From: an uncultured Clostridia bacterium | GTDB taxonomy: Bacteria; Bacillota; Clostridia; Oscillospirales; Ruminococcaceae | NCBI GenBank assembly: GCA_947629905.1 | Contig: CANRFM010000010.1 | Coordinates: 1 to 64,000, forward strand | Direction: 5' to 3' | Length of the DNA stretch: 64,000 bases | Shown here: positions 6,599 to 14,479 of the stretch, one piece after another | Numbering within the stretch: the stretch's first letter is position 1 | Layout of the letters: each line of letters begins with the position of its first letter | Made by a program: the position numbers and the translations under genes | The notes under the pieces: generated by a model | What the model saw: only the letters and a program-made list of their open reading frames with translations | Database searches by the model: none | What the model was told of the DNA's origin: nothing

Positions 6599-7094
6599 CC
6601 TGAATAGCCTCCATCAACATTTTCTTAGCCCGGTAATAAATGACACGGGCGGAATTTTCACTGATATGCAGCGCATCGCTGATCTGCGCATAGCTCATGT
6701 CCGCATAAACACGCAAAATCATGACATCCCGGTACTTCTGCGGCAGAGTAAGGAGCGCCTGCCGGGTATTTTCTGCCAGCACCCGTTTTTCCACGGTTTC
6801 CGCCAAATGTTCGGTCGTGCTGCTCTCCTGTGCATCTAAGAGCTGTTCGGCGTTTCCGGTATGCAGCAGCCGTTTGTTCCGGCGCAGATAATGATAATAG
6901 GTATGCTTGCCAATGGAGGCAAGCCATGTGAACACATCACTGTCCCCCTTGAACCGATAGAACGACACGAACGCCTGATAAAAGGTCTCTTGTGTCAGCT
7001 CCTCGGCAAGGTCACGGCTTCCGGTCAGCTTAAAGAGAAAGGCGTAGATGCGGGGAAAGTATTCCTGATAAAGGGCTTCAAATTCCTGTTTCAT
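6582..7094 (-). CDS. ECF (group 4) RNA polymerase sigma factor
   Basis: 170 residues with the two ECF domains. Sigma-2 covers about residues 5-70 (YFPRIYAFLFKLTGSRDLAEELTQETF, then KGDSDVFTWLASIGKHTYYHYLR), and sigma-4 covers about 112-162 (LLTLPQKYRDVMILRVYADMSYAQISDALHIS with a helix-turn-helix). There are no sigma-1 or sigma-3 regions. It is first in the operon with its anti-sigma factor and cobO. The target genes cannot be read from the window. ECF promoters are often autoregulated, but I could not identify a convincing -35/-10 pair upstream. The 16-bp palindrome at 7157-7172 lies in this divergent region. Confidence 0.9.
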   Translation of the reverse strand: MKQEFEALYQEYFPRIYAFLFKLTGSRDLAEELTQETFYQAFVSFYRFKGDSDVFTWLASIGKHTYYHYLRRNKRLLHTGNAEQLLDAQESSTTEHLAETVEKRVLAENTRQALLTLPQKYRDVMILRVYADMSYAQISDALHISENSARVIYYRAKKMLMEAIQDEYDL

Positions 7095-7156
7095 TCTACA
7101 CCTCAGCTTTCTTTGGATTACCCTTTCGGGCTTCTGTCTGGTTAGTCACACGAACG

Positions 7157-7172
7157 GCTGTAATATTACAGC
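7157..7172. promoter_or_regulatory. Perfect 16-bp palindrome between ECF sigma gene and fabH
   Basis: GCTGTAATATTACAGC is fully self-complementary and lies in the 206-bp divergent region between the ECF sigma gene (minus) and fabH (plus). A further imperfect pair, GTAAC (7239-7243) and GTTAC (7259-7263), follows nearer fabH. It could be an operator for a dimeric regulator of either operon. No regulator gene is adjacent, so this is a positional inference only. Confidence 0.35.
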
Positions 7173-7300
7173 AGCGGACTTCGTGATTTTTCACAAAAAT
7201 GGCAGTAAAAAAATTCAATAATTTGGCAGGTGACGCTGTAACAAATCCCTGTCCAACTGTTACTAAATGCATGGACACTAAATCATTGGGAGGCAGTAAA

Positions 7301-8257
7301 ATGAGTTTTCGTATCTTAGGCACCGGAATGTATGTGCCGCCACGGGCTGTGACAAATGATGACCTGTCACAGATCGTAGAGACTTCGGACGAGTGGATCT
7401 CCAAGCGGGTCGGTGTCAGGGAACGCCGCATTTCCGAGAACGAATTCACTTCCGAAATGGGCGCAAAGGCAGCACAGGCAGCACTGGACGATGCAGGCTG
7501 CACAGCGGCAGACATAGATATGATCCTGTCGGCAACCGTCAGCGGGGAGACTTCCTCACCGTCCACAGCGTGCATGATCCAGCATTACCTCGGGGCGGCC
7601 TGTCCGGCAATGGAACTGAATGCCGCCTGTGCCGCATTCCTCTATCTGCTGGAGACGGCAGCAGCCTATTTTGCACTTCATCCGGAATACCAGAAAATTC
7701 TCGTGGTCGGCTGTGAGCGCATCAGCGGTATCCTTGACTGGGCAGACCGGAGCACCTGCGTGATCTTCGGCGACGGTGCAGGTGCAGCCGTGCTCGAACG
7801 TGGCAGCGGCTACCTTGATTCCGTCTGCAATGTCAAGGGCGGGGATGATGTCATCAAGATCCCCCACACCATTGGCTGTTCCCCGTTCTTCCACAGGGAA
7901 CAGGATTCCCCCTATATCCATATGCAGGGGCAGGAGACGTTCAAGTATGCGGTCAATGCCCTTGTGGCAGATATTACGATCCTGCTCGAACGCAACCACC
8001 TGACCATGGACGATATTGCCTATATCGTGCCGCATCAGGCAAATTTGCGCATTATCGATTTCGCAAGCAAGCGGTTGGGCATTGACCCGTCCAAGATGTT
8101 TGCGAACATCGACCGGTACGGCAACACGTCAAGCGCCTCCGTGCCGATCGCACTCCACGAACTGAAAGAAAGCGGCAAGATCCAGCGTGGCGACAAGCTG
8201 ATCCTCTGCGCATTCGGCGGCGGGCTTTCCGATATGGCTTGCCTCTTGACGTATTAA
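7301..8257 (+). CDS. fabH: 3-oxoacyl-ACP synthase III (KAS III)
   Basis: 318 residues. It condenses an acyl-CoA primer with malonyl-ACP to begin fatty-acid synthesis. The catalytic triad is visible: Cys110 in ELNAACAAF, His in VPHQANLR (about 240) and Asn in RYGNTSSAS (about 270). The start is ATG at 7301 behind GGAGG; longer in-frame starts upstream have no ribosome-binding site. It is first in a ten-gene operon (fabH to the acyl-CoA synthetase). Primer preference (straight acetyl versus branched acyl) cannot be read from the sequence, but the acyl-CoA synthetase at the operon end could supply branched primers. Confidence 0.95.
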   Translation: MSFRILGTGMYVPPRAVTNDDLSQIVETSDEWISKRVGVRERRISENEFTSEMGAKAAQAALDDAGCTAADIDMILSATVSGETSSPSTACMIQHYLGAACPAMELNAACAAFLYLLETAAAYFALHPEYQKILVVGCERISGILDWADRSTCVIFGDGAGAAVLERGSGYLDSVCNVKGGDDVIKIPHTIGCSPFFHREQDSPYIHMQGQETFKYAVNALVADITILLERNHLTMDDIAYIVPHQANLRIIDFASKRLGIDPSKMFANIDRYGNTSSASVPIALHELKESGKIQRGDKLILCAFGGGLSDMACLLTY

Positions 8258-8316
8258 GGGCGTACCCGGAATTTTCCGGTACACATATATTCTATCACAA
8301 AAAAGGAGAAAAGACA

Positions 8317-8544
8317 ATGGTAAAGGAAAAAATCATCGCTATGCTGGCAGAGGCTACCGACACCGACGCATCTGAGATCACCCTTGAGACCAAGTTTGCC
8401 GATCTGGGCATCGATTCTCTCGACATGACAGAGATGGCAATGGATCTCGAAGATGAGTTCGGCATTGAGTTCACACCGTCTCCGGAGCTGAACACGGTCG
8501 GCAAGCTGATCGAAGCTGTCGAGAAGCTGGCAGCTGAGGCATAA
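8317..8544 (+). CDS. acpP: Acyl carrier protein
   Basis: 75 residues, acidic, helical. The phosphopantetheine attachment site is Ser34 in DLGIDSLDMTEM. ACP carries the growing acyl chain between all enzymes of this operon. The start ATG at 8317 follows AAAAGGAG with an 8-base gap. It lies 59 bases after fabH and 4 bases before fabK. Confidence 0.96.
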   Translation: MVKEKIIAMLAEATDTDASEITLETKFADLGIDSLDMTEMAMDLEDEFGIEFTPSPELNTVGKLIEAVEKLAAEA

Positions 8545-8548
8545 GACA

Positions 8549-9499
8549 ATGATCACATCGCCTATTTGTGACTTGCTGGGCATTCAGTACCCGGTATTTC
8601 AGGGCGGCATGGCTTGGATCGCTGACGGCAAACTTGCCGCAGCGGTTTCCAATGCCGGCGGTCTGGGTATCATTTCGGCTATGAATGCGAATGCAGATTA
8701 TGTCAGAGAACAGATCCGACTTGCAAAAAGTCTTACAGATAAGCCCTTCGGCGTGAATATCATGCTGATGAGCCCCTTTGCGGCTGACTGCGCAAAGGTA
8801 TGTGCAGAGGAAAAGCCTGCTGTCGTCACGACCGGCGCAGGCAGTGCAGCACCCTATATCCAGATGTGGAAAGATGCCGGTATCAAGGTCGTTCCGGTCA
8901 TTGCTTCCGTGGCAATGGCAAAGCAGAGCGAACGTGCCGGCGCAGATGCCGTCATTGCTGAAGGGCAGGAGTCCGGCGGCCACATCGGGGAGCTGACGAC
9001 CATGGCACTCGTGCCGCAGGTCGTGGATGCCGTGAACATTCCCGTGCTTGCCGCAGGCGGTATCGGGGACGGCAGGGGCATTGCCGCTGCCTTGATGCTC
9101 GGGGCAAAGGGTGTGCAGATGGGCACACGTTTCCTCGTGGCAAAGGAGTGCGGCGTACACCAGAATTACAAGGACATGGTGCTTTCTGCCAAGGATATTT
9201 CCACACAGGTGACGGGCAGACGGTTCGGCGGCAATACCTGCCGGGGCATCAAGAACAGCTTTACCCGGAATTTCGTCAAAATGGAGTACGCTCCGGATGC
9301 AACACCGGAATCCGTTGCCGACCTTGGTGCGGGTTCACTCCGCAAGGCAGCCGTGGACGGTGACGTGAAAGAGGGCAGCGTGCTTGCCGGACAGATCGCC
9401 GGCATGGTGAACCGGGAGCAGACTTGTGAGGAGATCCTCACGGAGATCATGCAGGAGACAGAAGCCTGCCTGAAAGGAGCAGCAGCATGGGTAAAATAG
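8549..9499 (+). CDS. fabK: Enoyl-ACP reductase II (FMN-dependent, FabK)
   Basis: 316 residues, a TIM-barrel flavoprotein of the nitronate monooxygenase/FabK superfamily. It reduces trans-2-enoyl-ACP, the last step of each elongation cycle, in place of FabI. Features include the N-terminal YPVFQGGMAWIADGKLAAAVSNAG, the catalytic region GQESGGHIGELTTMALV (His near residue 144), and the flavin phosphate-binding stretch VLAAGGIGDGRGIAAALMLGA. The position directly between acpP and fabD favours FabK over nitronate monooxygenase. Its last 13 bases overlap fabD. FabK enzymes are insensitive to triclosan. Confidence 0.93.
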   Translation: MITSPICDLLGIQYPVFQGGMAWIADGKLAAAVSNAGGLGIISAMNANADYVREQIRLAKSLTDKPFGVNIMLMSPFAADCAKVCAEEKPAVVTTGAGSAAPYIQMWKDAGIKVVPVIASVAMAKQSERAGADAVIAEGQESGGHIGELTTMALVPQVVDAVNIPVLAAGGIGDGRGIAAALMLGAKGVQMGTRFLVAKECGVHQNYKDMVLSAKDISTQVTGRRFGGNTCRGIKNSFTRNFVKMEYAPDATPESVADLGAGSLRKAAVDGDVKEGSVLAGQIAGMVNREQTCEEILTEIMQETEACLKGAAAWVK

Positions 9500-10416
9500 C
9501 ATTTGTCTTTTCCGGACAGGGTGCACAGCACGTCGGCATGGGGCAGGCGTTCTATGAAAATATCCCTGCCGTCAAGGCACTGTATGACAGAGCGGAAGCG
9601 CTCCGCCCCGGTACACTGGAGCAGTGTTTCACCGGAGACGGCACAGCACTGAAGCAGACCGAAAACACACAGCCCTGCCTGTATTTAGCCGACATGGCAG
9701 CCGCTATGGCAATGACAGAAAAGGGCATCACACCGGACGGCGTGGCAGGATTTTCACTCGGGGAAATTCCGGCACTCGCAGTCGGCGGGGCTTATTCGGC
9801 TGAGGAGGGCTTTCAGATCGCCATGCAGCGTGGTGCGGCAATGGCAAAGGCATCCGAGGGTGTGGAAGCATCCATGATGGCTGTCGTGAAAATTCCGTCC
9901 GAACAGGCGGAAGAACTGGCAAAGCCCTATGACAAGATCTTCCCGGTCAATTACAATTCCCCGATGCAGCTTGTTTTTTCCGGTGACAAGGAACAGCTCG
10001 AAGCCCTTGCCAAGGATGTGAAAGCCGTAAAGGGCAGAGGCGTGATGCTTGCTGTCAGCGGTGCATTCCATTCGCCGTATATGACACCGGCAGTCGAGCC
10101 GTTCGGCAAGGCACTTGAAGTATTCAACATCCGGCAGCCGGAACAGGTGCCTGTCTATGCCAATTACACTGCAGCCCCCTACGAGGGCGACCCCAAGGAA
10201 ACGATGCTCCGGCAGATCGACCACCCGGTACAGTGGGTGAAGATCATCCGCCGCATGGCTGAGGACGGGTTTGATACTTTCGTGGAAACAGGTGTCGGCA
10301 CAACGCTGCAAAAGCTGATCTCACAGATTTTGCCGGAAGCAAAGGTTTTCCACGTGGAAGATATGGAAACGTTGGAAACCGCCGTTTCTGCCATAAAGGA
10401 GGGCACATCATGCTGA
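9487..10416 (+). CDS. fabD: Malonyl-CoA:ACP transacylase
   Basis: 309 residues. It moves malonyl from CoA to ACP, providing the extender unit. The nucleophile elbow is GFSLGE with Ser90; the catalytic His is in SGAFHSPYM (near residue 198), and QGAQ near residues 11-14 forms the oxyanion region. It overlaps fabK by 13 bases upstream and fabG by 7 bases downstream, indicating tight coupling. The Shine-Dalgarno AAAGGAG lies inside the end of fabK. Confidence 0.95.
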   Translation: MGKIAFVFSGQGAQHVGMGQAFYENIPAVKALYDRAEALRPGTLEQCFTGDGTALKQTENTQPCLYLADMAAAMAMTEKGITPDGVAGFSLGEIPALAVGGAYSAEEGFQIAMQRGAAMAKASEGVEASMMAVVKIPSEQAEELAKPYDKIFPVNYNSPMQLVFSGDKEQLEALAKDVKAVKGRGVMLAVSGAFHSPYMTPAVEPFGKALEVFNIRQPEQVPVYANYTAAPYEGDPKETMLRQIDHPVQWVKIIRRMAEDGFDTFVETGVGTTLQKLISQILPEAKVFHVEDMETLETAVSAIKEGTSC

Positions 10417-11144
10417 AAGGAAAAACTGCCGTTGTGACCGGCGGCACGCAGGGCATTGGCTTTGAGATCGCCAAGAAGCTTGCCGAAAACGGTGCAGCGG
10501 TCGCCATTGTGGACGTTTGCCCCCCCGAAAAGGCAGCCCCCGCAGCCGAAGCGATCTCTGCCCTCGGCGTGACCTGCCGCACGTATCAGTGCAATGTCGC
10601 CGATAGTGCACAGGTCGCAGAGACCTGCAAGCAGATCCTGACCGATTTTGGCAGGGTGGATATTCTTGTCAATAATGCAGGTATTACCAGAGATAATCTC
10701 ATCCTGAAAATGAGCGAAGCCGATTTTGATGCCGTGGTAGATGTCAACCTCAAGGGGGCATTCTACATGACCAAGCAATTCTACCGCACCATGATGAAAC
10801 AGCGGTACGGCAAGATCATCAACATCAGTTCCGTTTCCGGACTGTTCGGGAATGCAGGGCAGGCGAATTATTCTGCCTCCAAGGCAGGCATCGTCGGGCT
10901 GACCAAATCTACAGCGAAGGAACTGGCTTCCCGGGGCGTGACCGTCAATGCCATTGCACCCGGTTTTATTGCCACGAGCATGACGACCGCATTTCAGGAC
11001 AATGCGGAGCTGAAAAAAGCCATTCCCATGGGACGTTTCGGCAAGCCGGAGGAAGTCGCAGAGCTGGCACTGTTCTTAGCTTCTCCCATGTCGGATTATA
11101 TTACAGGGGAAGTCATCCGCATTGACGGCGGTATGGCAATGTAA
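10410..11144 (+). CDS. fabG: 3-oxoacyl-ACP reductase
   Basis: 244 residues, classical short-chain dehydrogenase. It reduces beta-ketoacyl-ACP with NADPH. The cofactor loop TGGTQGIG is at residues 10-17, NNAG at about 88-91, the catalytic Ser in NISSVSG (140/141), and Y154-SAS-K158. The C-terminus, ending TGEVIRIDGGMAM, is the usual FabG tail. It overlaps fabD by 7 bases, and a 49-base gap to fabF carries fabF's own ribosome-binding site. Confidence 0.95.
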   Translation: MLKGKTAVVTGGTQGIGFEIAKKLAENGAAVAIVDVCPPEKAAPAAEAISALGVTCRTYQCNVADSAQVAETCKQILTDFGRVDILVNNAGITRDNLILKMSEADFDAVVDVNLKGAFYMTKQFYRTMMKQRYGKIINISSVSGLFGNAGQANYSASKAGIVGLTKSTAKELASRGVTVNAIAPGFIATSMTTAFQDNAELKKAIPMGRFGKPEEVAELALFLASPMSDYITGEVIRIDGGMAM

Positions 11145-11193
11145 TTTAATTGGAATTCAAAAATCATTAACAAAAATGCAGGAGGCAGCATAC

Positions 11194-12414
11194 ATGAGAA
11201 GAGTAGTCGTCACAGGTATGGGTACCGTCAATCCCATCGGCAACAGCGTCACGGCGTTCCGGGATGCTTTGTTTGCCGGGCAGAATGGCATTGACATTAT
11301 CACCCGTTTTGATGTTTCGGAATCCCGGCACAAGGTTGCCGGAGAGGTAAAGAATTTTGATGCAGCGGAGCGGTTCGGCAAGCCCTTTGCCCGCAAGACC
11401 GACCTCTTTACTCTGTATGCCCTTGCTGCTGCTGAAGAGGCAATGCAGCAGAGCGGCATTGCAGGGACACTGGACGGAGAAAGGCTTGGCGTGTGCTTTG
11501 GTTCGGGGATCGGCGGCATTGAAACGCTGATGCAGGATCACCAGAATCTGCTCGAAAAGGGCGAACGCAAAGTCTCCCCCCATTTCGTCCCGAAAATGAT
11601 CTACAACATCGCTGCCGGCAATATCGCCATTGCCCACAAGGCATACGGACCGTGTACTGCCGTTTCGACTGCCTGTGCCACAGGTACGACAGCGATCGGG
11701 GAGGGCTACCGGACGATCGCACACGGCTATGCGGATGCGATGATCTGCGGCGGTTCGGAGGCTGCGATCACGCCGCTGTGCGTGGCAGGGTTCGGCAATT
11801 GTCAGGCACTTTCCGATTCCAACGACCCGGAGACCGCTTGCACCCCCTTTGACAAGCGCAGAAGCGGCTTTGTCATGGCAGAGGGCGCAGGGGCGCTGGT
11901 ACTGGAGGAATATGAACACGCCGTGGCAAGAGGGGCGCAGATCTTAGCTGAGATAGTCGGCTACAGTGCGACCTGCGATGCCTACCATGTCACTGCCCCC
12001 GACCCGGAGGCAAAACAGGTGGCAAGGGCATTCGCCGAGGCTTTGCCGGAGGGAACAGACCTTGCCAAGGTCTATGTCAATGCACACGGCACCTCCACAC
12101 CCCTCAATGACAAGACCGAAACGGTCGGACTGAAACGGGCTTTTGGGGCAGATGCTGCCAAGCTCCACATCAGCTCCACGAAATCCATGACCGGGCATAT
12201 GCTCGGCGCAACGGGTGCTGTCGAGGCGATCGCCTGTGTACTGGCATTGCTGAATAACACCGTACCGCCGACCATTCACTACAGCGAACCCGACCCGGAG
12301 CTTGACCTTGACTACACGCCGAACACGGCTGTACAGACGGAGCTGGATGTTGCCCTGTCCTCGAATCTGGGCTTCGGCGGACACAATGCCGTCATTGCAT
12401 TCAGAAAGGTGTGA
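11194..12414 (+). CDS. fabF: 3-oxoacyl-ACP synthase II (KAS II)
   Basis: 406 residues. It elongates acyl-ACP by condensation with malonyl-ACP. The thiolase-fold active site is Cys161 (VSTACATG), His in NAHGTSTPLNDKTE (about 297) and His in KSMTGHMLGATG (about 334), and the ending NLGFGGHNA is typical. ATG at 11194 follows GGAGG; an upstream in-frame start at 11122 would overlap fabG without a ribosome-binding site. In many Firmicutes accB follows fabF, but here fabZ starts only 4 bases later. Confidence 0.95.
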   Translation: MRRVVVTGMGTVNPIGNSVTAFRDALFAGQNGIDIITRFDVSESRHKVAGEVKNFDAAERFGKPFARKTDLFTLYALAAAEEAMQQSGIAGTLDGERLGVCFGSGIGGIETLMQDHQNLLEKGERKVSPHFVPKMIYNIAAGNIAIAHKAYGPCTAVSTACATGTTAIGEGYRTIAHGYADAMICGGSEAAITPLCVAGFGNCQALSDSNDPETACTPFDKRRSGFVMAEGAGALVLEEYEHAVARGAQILAEIVGYSATCDAYHVTAPDPEAKQVARAFAEALPEGTDLAKVYVNAHGTSTPLNDKTETVGLKRAFGADAAKLHISSTKSMTGHMLGATGAVEAIACVLALLNNTVPPTIHYSEPDPELDLDYTPNTAVQTELDVALSSNLGFGGHNAVIAFRKV

Positions 12415-12418
12415 GCCT

Positions 12419-12838
12419 ATGAACAGGGAAGAGATCATGCAGATCATTCCGCACCGGGACAATATGCTGCTGCTCGATGAAGTGACGGAAGAGAACGGCA
12501 CGGCACACGGCAAGCTGCATATTACCGGAGAGGAATGGTTTCTGAAAGGACATTTTCCGGGCAACCCGGTCGTGCCGGGCGTGATCCTGTGTGAAATTCT
12601 GGCGCAGTCTGCCTGTGTGCTCCTTGCGGGGACGGCAGAGGGGAAGACCCCTTTCTTCACAAGTCTGGACAAGGTGAAATTCCGTGCGCCCGTCAAGCCC
12701 GGTGATACCTACGAGACGGAATGCACGATCACCCGCAGCAAGGGTGCGTTCTATTTCTGTGAGGGAAAGGGCAGCGTCAACGGCAAGCTTGCCGTCAAGG
12801 CGGAATTTTCCTTTGCACTGGTGGATAAGGAGGCGTAG
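12419..12838 (+). CDS. fabZ: 3-hydroxyacyl-ACP dehydratase
   Basis: 139 residues, hot-dog fold. It dehydrates beta-hydroxyacyl-ACP to trans-2-enoyl-ACP. The catalytic pair is His45 in [10 protein letters not shown] and Glu59 in LCEILAQ. ATG at 12419 lies 4 bases after the fabF stop, inside the operon. It ends 2 bases before accD; in the streptococcal-type arrangement accC would stand here, but there is no room for it. Confidence 0.95.
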   Translation: MNREEIMQIIPHRDNMLLLDEVTEENGTAHGKLHITGEEWFLKGHFPGNPVVPGVILCEILAQSACVLLAGTAEGKTPFFTSLDKVKFRAPVKPGDTYETECTITRSKGAFYFCEGKGSVNGKLAVKAEFSFALVDKEA

Positions 12839-12840
12839 GC

Positions 12841-13653
12841 ATGGGATTGTTCAATGATGTGCTGCAAAAAGTGAGCGGTTCGGCGAAGATCACCTGTAAG
12901 AAGTGCGGACATGAGGATACGGAATATAATTTAGTCAAGAATTTCTATATCTGCCCGAATTGCGGATTTTACTACCGTCTCGGGGCAAGGGACAGGATCC
13001 GGCTGACCGTGGACAAGAAGAGTTTCCACGAACTGTGTACGGGGCTGACCAGTAAGAATTTTCTGGAATTTCCGGGCTATCAGGAAAAACTCGACAAGGC
13101 AAGATCGACCACCAAGGAGGAGGAAGCCGTTGTCTGCGGTACTGCGGAGATCGACGGCAATGCCTGTGCGGTGTTCGTGATGGATTCCAAATTCATGATG
13201 GCGAGCATGGGTTCTGTGGTGGGCGAGAAGATCACCCGCTTGTTTGAATATGCCACGGAAAACGGGCTGCCGGTCATCGGCTTTACCGCATCCGGCGGTG
13301 CAAGAATGCAGGAGGGTATCATCTCCCTGATGCAGATGGCAAAAGTCAGCGGTGCGGTCAAGAACCACAGCAACGCCGGGCTGCTGTATGTCACGGTGCT
13401 GACCGACCCGACCACGGGCGGCGTGACGGCAAGCTTTGCGATGCAGGGCGATATCATCCTTGCCGAACCGAGGGCGCTGGTCGGCTTTGCCGGGCGGCGT
13501 GTGGTAGAGCAGACGACCAAGAGCCAGCTGCCGGATAATTTCCAGAGTGCAGAATTTTTACTGGAGCATGGCTTTGTTGATGCCATTGTGCAGCGCAGTG
13601 AGCTGCGGGATACGCTTTCCGAGCTGCTGATCATCCATAAAAGGAGCGTGTGA
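12841..13653 (+). CDS. accD: Acetyl-CoA carboxylase, carboxyltransferase subunit beta
   Basis: 270 residues. With AccA it moves CO2 from carboxybiotin to acetyl-CoA to give malonyl-CoA. An N-terminal four-Cys zinc ribbon (CKKCGHE and CPNCGFY, about residues 20-43) precedes the crotonase-fold carboxyltransferase domain ([20 protein letters not shown], then GGVTASFAM). The Shine-Dalgarno AAGGAGG lies in the last codons of fabZ. The partner accA begins at the stop codon. The biotin carboxyl carrier and carboxylase subunits are not encoded here. Confidence 0.95.
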   Translation: MGLFNDVLQKVSGSAKITCKKCGHEDTEYNLVKNFYICPNCGFYYRLGARDRIRLTVDKKSFHELCTGLTSKNFLEFPGYQEKLDKARSTTKEEEAVVCGTAEIDGNACAVFVMDSKFMMASMGSVVGEKITRLFEYATENGLPVIGFTASGGARMQEGIISLMQMAKVSGAVKNHSNAGLLYVTVLTDPTTGGVTASFAMQGDIILAEPRALVGFAGRRVVEQTTKSQLPDNFQSAEFLLEHGFVDAIVQRSELRDTLSELLIIHKRSV

Positions 13654-13655
13654 GT

Positions 13656-14459
13656 ATGGTTTCCTATGAAAAGCTGAAAACCGCAAGAAAGAACGGCAGA
13701 CCGACCGGGGCAGCCTATGTGAAAGAAATTTTCGAGCTGCCGCTGGAACTGCACGGAGACCGCCGTTTCGGGGATGATCTGGCGATCATGGGCGGTGTTG
13801 GTTTCATTGACAAGCGTCCGGTGACATTCATTGCCATGGAGAAAGGCACTGACCTGCAAAGCCGTATGGCAAGGAATTTCGGCTGTCCCAAGCCGGAGGG
13901 CTACCGCAAGGCACTGCGCCTGATGAAGCAGGCGGAGAAGTTCCACCGTCCGGTCATCTGCTTTGTGGATACACTGGGTGCTTACCCGGGGGCAGATGCC
14001 GAAGAACGGGGACAGGGACAGGCAATTGCAGAAAACATCATGGAAATGATGGGGCTGCGTACCCCGGTCGTTTCTGTCGTCATCGGGGAAGGCGGCAGCG
14101 GCGGCGCACTGGCACTGGCAAGCGCCAACAAGGTGTTCATCTTGGAAAATGCCGTGTATTCCGTCATTTCTCCGGAGGGCTGTGCAAGCATCCTCTGGAA
14201 AGAATCCAACCCGGAGAATGTCGCAAAGGCAGCGGACTGTCTGCACATTACGGCGGATGATATGCAGGCTTTTGGGGTGGCAGAGGATGTCATTCCGGAG
14301 AATTTTGAAAATTTCCCGGTGATGTGCCGTGCCATGAAGGCACAGCTTTCGGCAGCACTGGATGAACTGTGCGGACTTTCCGAGGAGGAACTGCTGGCGC
14401 AGAGATACCGGAGATTCCGGAAATTTGGTAATTTTGAGGAGAAAAACCGTCGTTCCTGA
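13656..14459 (+). CDS. accA: Acetyl-CoA carboxylase, carboxyltransferase subunit alpha
   Basis: 267 residues. It is the second half of the carboxyltransferase, which binds carboxybiotin. Conserved stretches are FELPLELHGDRRFGDD, VICFVDTLGAYPGADAEERGQ and VIGEGGSGGALAL. I choose ATG at 13656, 9 bases after AAGGAG; a GTG at 13650 is too close to that site. It begins 2 bases after the accD stop. The protein is somewhat shorter than the ~315-residue E. coli subunit because the N-terminal extension is absent, as in many Firmicutes. Confidence 0.94.
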   Translation: MVSYEKLKTARKNGRPTGAAYVKEIFELPLELHGDRRFGDDLAIMGGVGFIDKRPVTFIAMEKGTDLQSRMARNFGCPKPEGYRKALRLMKQAEKFHRPVICFVDTLGAYPGADAEERGQGQAIAENIMEMMGLRTPVVSVVIGEGGSGGALALASANKVFILENAVYSVISPEGCASILWKESNPENVAKAADCLHITADDMQAFGVAEDVIPENFENFPVMCRAMKAQLSAALDELCGLSEEELLAQRYRRFRKFGNFEEKNRRS

Positions 14460-14479
14460 CGGGTAGGGAGTGAGTTGCG

